In this document: positions 40,475-47,500 of the stretch, in pieces | Numbering within the stretch: position 1 is the first letter of the stretch | Layout of the letters: every line of letters starts with the position of its first letter | DNA from: an uncultured Caryophanales bacterium | GTDB lineage: Bacteria > Bacillota_I > Bacilli_A > Acholeplasmatales > Anaeroplasmataceae | Reading direction: 5' to 3' | Length of the DNA stretch: 47,500 bases | NCBI GenBank assembly: GCA_946626535.1 | Contig: CAMOUK010000009.1 | Coordinates: 1 to 47,500, forward strand | The notes under the pieces: model-generated | What the model was told of the DNA's origin: nothing | The model's input: the letters and a program-made list of their open reading frames with translations, nothing else | Database searches by the model: none | Position numbers and translations under genes: made by a program

Positions 40475-42461
40475 GAAAAATCATAAATTATTTTCAAAAG
40501 CATTATTCAAGCAAAGCATTAAGGCTAATGGCTTAATGTGGTTAATAATTACTGTGGCAGTTTGTTTTACATTATCTTGTGTAATGTTGATATCTGGAAC
40601 AAGCAATATTTCTTCTGTTAAGGATGGAATTCAAGATACAATTATTGAAGAATTAATAAAAAGTGAAGTGAAAAAATCTTCAATTAACATCTATTCAAAT
40701 TCTTATATTGCCGAAGAAACATTCGATAATAAATTCACAGAGAAATTTGATGAATTAAATACACTAGAAAACGCAGTAACATTTAATACATATAAAACAA
40801 CAAAGGAAGCTGAAGCTACTTCTTCTATTACTTCTTTAGTTACTGATAAGGTTACTCAAAAAATTACTTTAGCAGTTCAAGAAAGAGTTCAAGGTGAAGC
40901 ATCTGATATCGCACTTGAAATCAAAAATGATGTAACAGCTGATATGCAAACTACTGAGGCTCAAAATAAAATTGCTACATATATGGCTGAAGGTAAAACT
41001 TTAGATGAAGCTAAAGCTTTAGTAATTGCTGAATACACTCAAATTGAAACACAAAATGTAACAAATAATCATATTAATACTGCCAAGGCTGAAATTGTAG
41101 CTGCTAAACAAGAAGAGTTTACAAGTGAAGCTATGCAAGAATTAAATGATGATATCGAAGAAATTAAAGCAAATGCTAAAGCAGATGTTGAAAATAAATT
41201 TAAAGAAATGTATATAGTTCCTTCATATCAGTATGCAGCAGATTCAATTAAAAGTCTATATAATGAAGATTCAACTGAATATAAGGTTTCAATGCTAACA
41301 ATTAATCCAAATCATGTTGTTGATAGTGAATATACTAAAAACAATGAAGAAATCCCTTCTGAATACGTTGAAGCCTTCACAAATTATATGCTAGCTGATA
41401 TCGAAGAATATCAAAACTTACAAAAGGGAACAAGCTTATATAATTATATTAAATCTACCGAAAGAAAAGAATTTAGAGAAACAAGAGCTATGAATGCTTG
41501 TGCTATGGTCGTTGGTGCTAAAATGACTGATGCAGAATATAAACAAGAAATATTAAATATCTTAAGTGAATATAAGGTTGATGAACAAGCTTATAATAAT
41601 ATGGGATTTGATTATGATAATGTTCATAAGATTGCCTATGAAGGTATGATGGAATATAAAGATAAATATGATTATGAAATATCATTATTATCTAATGAAG
41701 AATTAAGCGAAGCTAAAGAAAAAGAAATTAAAGATGATTTATATTTATCAGTAGCAGGCTCACTATTAGATAAGCTTCCAGAAAATGTATCTGAAGGTAT
41801 TCATGAGCTTGGAACAATGGATTTATATGGTTTAATTATCGGTTCTATATTCTTCAAAATGGCAGGACTTCTTCTTCCTATCATTTATGTAATAATGGTA
41901 TCTAATAGCTTAATCGCAAGCCAAATTGATACAGGCTCAATGGCATATGTACTTTCTACTTCAACTAGAAGAAAAGAAGTTACATTTACACAAGGCTTAT
42001 TCTTAATTTCATCATTATTCTTAATGTTTGTTTGTACAACAATAACATCATGTGTATGTTTTAAGATAGCTGATGTAACAACAGATTTAACATATACAAA
42101 GCTAATATTAATTAACCTAGGAGCATTTATTACATTATTTGCAATTTCAGGTATTAATTATTTAACATCTTGTATCTTCGATAGATCAAAGAAAGCAATG
42201 GCTTTAGGCGGAGGTATTTCAATGTTCTTCTTAGTAGCCACAATGCTTGGACTATTTGGTTCACCTGTAATTCCTTCTGTTGTTAGAATTTCTGCATTAA
42301 ATAATTTCAATTATGTATCACTTATTTCATTATTTGATGTTGTATCTATTCTAGATTGTGGATATGATTTCATTTATAAATTAGTAATCTTACTTGTTGT
42401 AGGATTAGTTGGATATATAACAGGTTCAATCTATTTCGAAAAGAAAGATTTACCATTATAA
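40461..42461 (+). CDS. ABC-2 type permease with large extracytoplasmic domain
   Basis: A 666-residue membrane protein. Helix 1 spans about 24-46. A soluble region of about 405 residues (47-452) then lies outside, rich in Ala, Glu, Lys and Thr and mostly helical in character (for example NAKADVENKFKEMY). Five or six more helices follow (about 455-480, 511-538, 547-571, 580-600, 620-634, 638-660). One TM plus a large loop plus five TMs is the plan of exporters such as those for antimicrobial compounds or of signalling ABC permeases. Only one permease gene is present, so it must act as a homodimer or as a single chain. Substrate unknown; the TetR neighbour suggests an export role. Confidence 0.82.
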   Translation: MKTTKKNHKLFSKALFKQSIKANGLMWLIITVAVCFTLSCVMLISGTSNISSVKDGIQDTIIEELIKSEVKKSSINIYSNSYIAEETFDNKFTEKFDELNTLENAVTFNTYKTTKEAEATSSITSLVTDKVTQKITLAVQERVQGEASDIALEIKNDVTADMQTTEAQNKIATYMAEGKTLDEAKALVIAEYTQIETQNVTNNHINTAKAEIVAAKQEEFTSEAMQELNDDIEEIKANAKADVENKFKEMYIVPSYQYAADSIKSLYNEDSTEYKVSMLTINPNHVVDSEYTKNNEEIPSEYVEAFTNYMLADIEEYQNLQKGTSLYNYIKSTERKEFRETRAMNACAMVVGAKMTDAEYKQEILNILSEYKVDEQAYNNMGFDYDNVHKIAYEGMMEYKDKYDYEISLLSNEELSEAKEKEIKDDLYLSVAGSLLDKLPENVSEGIHELGTMDLYGLIIGSIFFKMAGLLLPIIYVIMVSNSLIASQIDTGSMAYVLSTSTRRKEVTFTQGLFLISSLFLMFVCTTITSCVCFKIADVTTDLTYTKLILINLGAFITLFAISGINYLTSCIFDRSKKAMALGGGISMFFLVATMLGLFGSPVIPSVVRISALNNFNYVSLISLFDVVSILDCGYDFIYKLVILLVVGLVGYITGSIYFEKKDLPL

Positions 42462-42465
42462 AAAT

Positions 42466-42516
42466 AAAACAGCCCAAAGATTCCGTTTTAATTAAACAGA
42501 ATCAAAAGGCTGTTTT
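42466..42516. terminator. Bidirectional terminator between the ABC permease and ligA
   Basis: Outer stem AAAACAGCC/GGCTGTTTT (nine pairs) and an inner stem GATTC-C-GTTT/AAAC-A-GAATC with one mismatch. T-rich tails follow on both strands, so it ends both convergent operons. Confidence 0.85.
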
Positions 42517-42520
42517 TCTT

Positions 42521-44497
42521 TTATTCTTTTATTTTTTCTAAGAATTCCTTTTCTTCCATGATATAAATACCAAGTGATTTAGCTTTATCATATTTTGAAC
42601 CAGGATTTTCACCTAATATTAATATATCTGTCTTCTTACTAACTGATTCACTTAAATTACCACCAAATGATTCAATTAGCTTCTTAGCTTCACTTCTACC
42701 CATAGAAGCTAAAGTACCAGTTAATACACACTTTTTATTAGTGAAATAATTTTCTTTTATTTCACCCATATCATAATTCATATTTAGGTTATATTCTTTT
42801 AATTCATTAATTAATGAAATATTCTTTTCATCACTCATGAATTTAACAAATTCATAGGCGATAGCTTCCCCTATATCACCAATTGATTTAATTTCTTCTT
42901 CAGTCGCAGTCATTAAAGCATCTATATTTTTGAATTTCTTACATAATAGCTTAGCAACCTTAGCTCCACAATGTCTAATACCTAAACCAAAAATTAATTG
43001 ATCTAAATTATTCTTTTTAGAATCTTCAATAGCGTCAATTAAATTATCAATTGATTTAATACCTAAACCAGGTAGTTTAATTAATTCATCATAATAATTC
43101 TTTAATTTAAATACATCAGTAATATCATTTAAATATTTTGCTTCATATAATTGCTTAACAAGCTTATCCCCAAGTGAATCAATATTATAGGCAGGCTTTG
43201 ATGCAAAATGAATAATCTTATTTATTTTCTTTTCATCACAGTCTTCATTTAGACAGTACCAGTCAGCCTCATCCTTATTTCTAACAAGTGTACTTCCGCA
43301 GCATGGACAAACCTTAATCATTTCAAAAGGAATAGTTGTGCCATCTCTATCTTCAATTACAGGCTTAACAACCTCAGGAATTACATCTCCAGCCTTTCTA
43401 ATGATTATATTATCTCCAATATGAATATCCTTTTCTAATACATAATCTTCATTATGAAGAGTTGCCTTAGAAATTAATGAGCCTTGAACAAATACAGGAT
43501 TGAAGTTGGCAACAGGTGTAATAACACCAGTTCTTCCAACCTGGAAGGTAATAGATGTTAATTTAGTTTTAACCTCCTCTGGTGGGAATTTATAAGCAAT
43601 TGCCCACTTAGGATATTTAACTGTTTCACCAATTAAATCATGAAGCTCAATCTCATTAACCTTTATAACTATACCATCGATATCATATTCTAAATCTGGT
43701 CTTTTCTTTCCCATTTCTTCAATGTAAGAAATAACCTCATCGATATTATTACAATGCTTATATAATGGATTAGTTTTAAAGCCAAGCTCCTTCATTTTAA
43801 TTAAGGCTTCCTCTTGAGTCTTAATCTTATCATCCATGTAATAATAGATAAATGTATCTAGATTTCTTTTAGCAGCAACCTTACTATCTAGCTGTCTAAC
43901 AGAACCAGCTGCCGCATTTCTACAGTTCGCAAATAATTCTTCTTCATTTGCCTCACGCTCTAGGTTTAAAGCTATTAAGCTTTTCTTAGGCATGAATATT
44001 TCACCTCTAACCTCTAGAGGCTCTTTTATTTTTACATTTAATGGAACTGATTTAATAGTTTTAACATTATGAGTAATATTTTCACCAACCACACCATTAC
44101 CACGTGTAGCACCAAGCTTTAAAATACCATCCTCATATTGTAAAGAAACTGATAAACCATCAATTTTTAATTCACATAAATAAGTAGCGTTAGGCGCAAC
44201 AGCCTTAACTCTCTTATCGAAATCTCTAAGTTCATCATAGCTAAAAGCATCTGCCAAGGATGCCATCTTAGTTTTATGATTAACCTTTTCAAATTTTGAA
44301 AGAACCTCTCCACCAATTCTATTTGTTGGAGAATCTAATGTTTTTAATTCTGGATTCTTTTCCTCTAATTTGATTAATTCATCCATTAGCCTATCATATT
44401 CATAATCCTCCATAATAGGATTATCATTAACATAATATGCATCATTAGCCTTATTAATTTTTTCCTTTAATTCATTAATTCTTTCTAAATCTGTCAT
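42521..44497 (-). CDS. ligA: NAD-dependent DNA ligase
   Basis: Seals nicks during replication and repair using NAD. The 658 residues contain the Ia domain, the adenylated Lys111 in CELKIDGLS, the OB domain, a four-cysteine zinc finger (CPCCGS...CLNEDC), helix-hairpin-helix repeats (LPGLGIKSIDNL, GLGIRHCGAKVAK) and a C-terminal BRCT domain (CVLTGTLASMGRSEA to the end). All domains are present at normal length. It lies 10 nt after pcrA, the common pcrA-ligA order of Bacilli; the usual lipoprotein (CamS-type) gene and gatC downstream are replaced by the convergent ABC operon. Confidence 0.97.
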   Translation of the reverse strand: MTDLERINELKEKINKANDAYYVNDNPIMEDYEYDRLMDELIKLEEKNPELKTLDSPTNRIGGEVLSKFEKVNHKTKMASLADAFSYDELRDFDKRVKAVAPNATYLCELKIDGLSVSLQYEDGILKLGATRGNGVVGENITHNVKTIKSVPLNVKIKEPLEVRGEIFMPKKSLIALNLEREANEEELFANCRNAAAGSVRQLDSKVAAKRNLDTFIYYYMDDKIKTQEEALIKMKELGFKTNPLYKHCNNIDEVISYIEEMGKKRPDLEYDIDGIVIKVNEIELHDLIGETVKYPKWAIAYKFPPEEVKTKLTSITFQVGRTGVITPVANFNPVFVQGSLISKATLHNEDYVLEKDIHIGDNIIIRKAGDVIPEVVKPVIEDRDGTTIPFEMIKVCPCCGSTLVRNKDEADWYCLNEDCDEKKINKIIHFASKPAYNIDSLGDKLVKQLYEAKYLNDITDVFKLKNYYDELIKLPGLGIKSIDNLIDAIEDSKKNNLDQLIFGLGIRHCGAKVAKLLCKKFKNIDALMTATEEEIKSIGDIGEAIAYEFVKFMSDEKNISLINELKEYNLNMNYDMGEIKENYFTNKKCVLTGTLASMGRSEAKKLIESFGGNLSESVSKKTDILILGENPGSKYDKAKSLGIYIMEEKEFLEKIKE

Positions 44498-44507
44498 AAT
44501 TAAATAC

Positions 44508-46622
44508 CTATATCTTTCTTATAGATGGGTGATTCTTCATTAATTTTTTAATGCCATATGGCATAGCGAAGGCAACAGATATTATATCGCCATCCATGGC
44601 AACAATTAAGCCATCGCCAAACACCTTATGATTTAGCTTATCGCCAAGCTTAAATTCATTGTTGATAACTTCAGCTTCAACCTTCTTTTCAACCTTATAG
44701 TTTGTTTTAAAGGTTGGTGCTTGTCGCTTTGGCTTATTATTAAATTCCATTTCTCTAATAAATCTAGAAGGGGCTGAATAGTTTTGCTGACCATACATAA
44801 ATCTAGATTTTGCTGAAGATACATAAAGATTTCTTTTAGCTCTTGTAATACCTACATAGCAAATTCTTCTTTCCTCTTCTAGCTCTTCATTAGTAACAAT
44901 ATTTTGAGAAGGGAATATTCCTTCTTCCATCGCTACCATAAATACATTTTTAAATTCTAGACCTTTTACCTGATGATATGTTGAAAGTCTAACTGCGTTA
45001 TCATTTTCAACACTATCATTATCAGTTCTTAGGGCTAAATTTTCTAAAAGGGCATTTAGCTTATCCTCATTTGAACCATCATATGTTTCATCTGTTTCAA
45101 CAAGAACACTCTTTAATTCCTTTATGTTACTTAATTTATCTTCATATGTTTCATCATCTAAGGTAGATTTTAAATAATCCTGATAGCCTGTATCCTTTAA
45201 TAAAACATTTATTAAATCAACTAGCTTAATATTTTCTAACTTAGAGTACATATTTAATATCATCTTTTTAAATTCTATTAAATTATCCTTAGCTTGACCG
45301 CTAAAATTAATAAAATCTATTGAATCAAATAAAGATAATTTCTTTTCATCAGCTATAAGCTTTAGCTTTTCAAGTGATGTTGGACCAATCTTTCTTTTTG
45401 GCTCATTTATTATTCTATCAAATGAGAAATTATCATCATGATTTAGCATAATTCTCATATATGCAATCATATCTTTAATTTCTTTTCTAGAGAAGAATGA
45501 TAGGCCTCCATAAATCTTATAAGGTATTCTCATCTTCATTAAAATATCTTCAAAGTTTCTAGATATGTAGTTCGCTCTATACAAAATAGCTATATCTGAA
45601 AAGCTATCACCAGAACCAACAAGCTCTTTTATTTTATCTACAACAAACATCGCCTCATCGTAGCTTGTTGAAGCCTCATAATAAAATGGGGCATCACCAT
45701 CAAGGTTATTTGTATATAGTTTCTTTTTAATTTGATTAGGGTTATTTTCAATAACCTTATTTGCTAAATTTAGAATTTGATTTGTAGATCTATAATTTTG
45801 TTCAAGTAAAATTAATTTAGTTTCTAAGAAATCCTTTCTAAATTTATTGATGTTTTCAATCTTAGCTCCTCTAAATGAATAGATAGATTGGAAATCATCA
45901 CCTACAACAAAGATATTATGGAACCTTTGTGATAGCATGAACATTAAATTATATTGAAGCTCATTAGTATCTTGGAACTCATCTACTAATATGTAATTAA
46001 ATTTTTCTTGATATTTTTTTAATATATCAGTATTTTTCTTAAATAATTCTATTGTTTTAATGATTAAATCATCAAAATCAAGCATATTATTTTCTTCTAA
46101 ATATTTTTGATATGCTTCCTTTACTCTCTTATAGATATTATTTAATTCTAAATCTTTTAAATGGAAATTAGTGAAGTTTTTACTTTTAGAAATTAATCCT
46201 CTAATTCTTGTAGGCTTAAATTCCTTAGAATCATAGCCTAAATCATTCATTACAGTCTTACAAACCTTTAGGCTGTCTTCTTCATCTAATATAACGAACT
46301 TCTTATTAAATGGAGGAATAGCATCTATTTCTAATCTTAATAATCTGGCACAAAATGCGTGGAATGTTGATATCCACATATATCTTGTGTCGATATTAAG
46401 CATCTTAGATACTCTTTCCTTCATTTCATTAGCTGCCTTATTAGTAAATGTAACAGCTAAAATTGAAGATGGTAAAACCCCAAGCTCGCTTATTATATAT
46501 GAAATTCTAGAAGTTAAAACCTTAGTTTTTCCGGCTCCAGCACCTGCCATAACCATTACTGGTCCTTCAGTTTGCTTAACAGCCTCAAGCTGAGATTCGT
46601 TTAATCCATCAAGTAAATTCAT
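44508..46622 (-). CDS. pcrA: ATP-dependent DNA helicase PcrA/UvrD
   Basis: A superfamily 1A 3'-5' helicase for repair and for removing RecA filaments. The 704 residues hold motif I AGAGAGKT (27-34), Ia TFTNKAANEMKER, motif II VDEFQDTNELQ, motif III GDDFQSIYSFRGA, motif IV LEQNYRST, motif V STYHQVKGLEF and motif VI ITRAKRNLY. The C-terminal tail has the Tudor-like LGDKLNHKVFGDGLIVA segment that binds RNA polymerase. The ATG overlaps the ABC-F stop (TAATG). It is co-transcribed with ligA. Confidence 0.96.
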   Translation of the reverse strand: MNLLDGLNESQLEAVKQTEGPVMVMAGAGAGKTKVLTSRISYIISELGVLPSSILAVTFTNKAANEMKERVSKMLNIDTRYMWISTFHAFCARLLRLEIDAIPPFNKKFVILDEEDSLKVCKTVMNDLGYDSKEFKPTRIRGLISKSKNFTNFHLKDLELNNIYKRVKEAYQKYLEENNMLDFDDLIIKTIELFKKNTDILKKYQEKFNYILVDEFQDTNELQYNLMFMLSQRFHNIFVVGDDFQSIYSFRGAKIENINKFRKDFLETKLILLEQNYRSTNQILNLANKVIENNPNQIKKKLYTNNLDGDAPFYYEASTSYDEAMFVVDKIKELVGSGDSFSDIAILYRANYISRNFEDILMKMRIPYKIYGGLSFFSRKEIKDMIAYMRIMLNHDDNFSFDRIINEPKRKIGPTSLEKLKLIADEKKLSLFDSIDFINFSGQAKDNLIEFKKMILNMYSKLENIKLVDLINVLLKDTGYQDYLKSTLDDETYEDKLSNIKELKSVLVETDETYDGSNEDKLNALLENLALRTDNDSVENDNAVRLSTYHQVKGLEFKNVFMVAMEEGIFPSQNIVTNEELEEERRICYVGITRAKRNLYVSSAKSRFMYGQQNYSAPSRFIREMEFNNKPKRQAPTFKTNYKVEKKVEAEVINNEFKLGDKLNHKVFGDGLIVAMDGDIISVAFAMPYGIKKLMKNHPSIRKI

Positions 46623-47500
46623 TATTCTAATCCCAAAAATTCCTCATATGTTGTTTTTCTATCTGTAATAGTACCATCAGCATTGAAGCAGATGATTCTA
46701 TTAGCTACAGTTTGTAATAATTCAGCATCGTGTGAAGAAAATAAAATGTTACCACTAAATTTTGTCATACCTTCATTTAATGCTGTAATAGATTCTAGGT
46801 CTAGATGGTTTGTTGGGTCTTCAAACATTAAAACATTTTGACCCTCTAGCATGATTTTAGCAAACATACATCTAACCTTTTCTCCACCTGATAAAACTCT
46901 ACAATTCTTTAAGGCCTCATCACCAGAGAATAACATTCTACCTAGCCAGCCTCTAATAAATGATTCATATTGATCCTCAACACTATATTGTCTTAACCAA
47001 TCAATCAAATTTAAATCCTTATTAAAGTATTCTTTATTATCTTGTGGAATATATCCAACTGATGTTGTAATACCCCATTTAAACTTACCTTCATAATCTT
47101 CATCTTTTCCAGCTAATATATTGAATAATGCTGTAATTTGATGAGTATTTTCAGATAAGAAGGCAATCTTATCATTTTTACCAACGATAAATGATAAATC
47201 CTCAAATACACCCTTTTTTGTTAAATGTTCTACAAATAATATATCATTACCAACTTCTCTTTTTGGCTTAAATCCAATAAATGGATAACGTCTAGAAGAT
47301 GGTTCAATATCATCAATAACAATCTTGTCTAACAATTTCTTTCTTGATGTAGCCTGTCTAGATTTAGATTTATTCGCACTAAATCTAGCAATGAATTCTT
47401 GTAATTCCTTAATCTTTTGTTCGCTCTTCTTATTTTGATCTTTTGCTTGTTGTAAAGCTAGCTGACTTGATTCATACCAGAATTCATAGTTACCTACATA
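46622..47500 (-). CDS. ABC-F family ATPase, YbiT/YkpA-like (5' part outside window)
   Basis: The frame runs open to the right edge, so only the last 292 residues are seen. They begin in the inter-domain region, read from the sequence as YVGNYEFWYESSQLALQ and a charged linker helix, typical of the YbiT subgroup. The second ATPase cassette then follows, with LSGGEKVR signature and a Walker B region FEDPTNHLDLES. The first P-loop-like segment of this cassette is unusual (LSENTHQITAL instead of G-NG-GKSTL), so it may not bind ATP normally. ABC-F proteins act on the ribosome; the YbiT subgroup is poorly understood. It overlaps pcrA. No antibiotic-resistance claim is made. Confidence 0.9.
   Translation of the reverse strand, partial: YVGNYEFWYESSQLALQQAKDQNKKSEQKIKELQEFIARFSANKSKSRQATSRKKLLDKIVIDDIEPSSRRYPFIGFKPKREVGNDILFVEHLTKKGVFEDLSFIVGKNDKIAFLSENTHQITALFNILAGKDEDYEGKFKWGITTSVGYIPQDNKEYFNKDLNLIDWLRQYSVEDQYESFIRGWLGRMLFSGDEALKNCRVLSGGEKVRCMFAKIMLEGQNVLMFEDPTNHLDLESITALNEGMTKFSGNILFSSHDAELLQTVANRIICFNADGTITDRKTTYEEFLGLE

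Noticed and set aside
44633..44824. Minus-strand 63-codon frame in the 3' part of pcrA
   Set aside because: It is an alternative frame of the conserved pcrA C-terminal region.
1..47500. Mollicutes-type code with TGA as tryptophan
   Set aside because: TGA ends genes in overlapping ATGA junctions (for example 10979, 22261, 24188) and tryptophans I checked are TGG.
1..47500. CRISPR arrays, tRNA or rRNA genes, insertion sequences, prophage
   Set aside because: No regularly spaced repeats, no tRNA cloverleaf in the gaps, and no transposase, integrase or phage genes were found.

Overview
The window looks like chromosomal core DNA of an AT-rich, anaerobic, low-GC Gram-positive bacterium (Bacillota, class Bacilli in the broad sense; an Erysipelotrichales/RF39-like gut lineage is my best guess from gene content and protein style, not from a search). 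By eye the GC content is around 30%. TGA works as a stop codon in several tightly overlapping gene pairs, so the standard code 11 applies and not the Mollicutes code. Nearly all genes are on the minus strand. The exceptions are the tail of a YitT-type gene at the left edge, rpmB, and a dual-ATPase ABC transporter operon. I see no tRNA, rRNA, CRISPR array, insertion sequence or prophage.

Layout, left to right. 1-5.3 kb: end of a YitT-family gene, a Sel1-repeat protein, a type II-like L-asparaginase next to aspartate ammonia-lyase (Asn to Asp to fumarate plus ammonia), and mnmE. 5.3-7.1 kb: a secreted, membrane-anchored Ig-like surface protein under a promoter that carries a cre-like site. 7.1-12.4 kb: an eight-gene, tightly packed operon read from an XRE regulator through a small membrane protein, a PAP2 phosphatase, ApbE flavin transferase, a NusG-II protein, a Gx/HepI-like membrane protein and an M3-type metallopeptidase lipoprotein to a SecB-like chaperone. 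12.4-17.6 kb: prs and the trimeric NAD-linked [FeFe] hydrogenase hydCBA. 17.8-23.4 kb: an HTH-TPR regulator overlapping a second Ig-like surface protein, then dnaE.

23.5-30.2 kb: fakA-recG-plsX-rnc-dnaD-nth, a condensed version of the usual lipid/RNase III/recombination neighbourhood with fapR, fabD, fabG and acpP absent. 30.4-33.4 kb: rpmB (plus strand) facing rlmN-rsgA-rpe. 33.4-34.8 kb: a VTC-domain polyphosphate-polymerase-like gene overlapping a DUF4956 membrane gene by 43 nt. 34.9-37.7 kb: uvrA. 37.9-42.5 kb: a TetR regulator divergent from two tandem ABC ATPases and a permease with an approximately 400-residue outside domain, with palindromic operators between them. 42.5-47.5 kb: an ABC-F ATPase (cut by the window end), pcrA and ligA as one operon.

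Metabolically the genes suggest an amino-acid and sugar fermenter that disposes of electrons as H2 (hydABC) and possibly through an extracytoplasmic flavoprotein served by ApbE, with fumarate available from aspartate. Points most worth a second look: the SecB-like chaperone at the end of the ApbE operon, the regulator/surface-protein pair, the VTC/DUF4956 overlap, the TetR operator region, unusual active-site residues in HydA, PlsX, DnaE and the ABC-F protein, and terminators placed directly against the ribosome binding site or start of the next gene.
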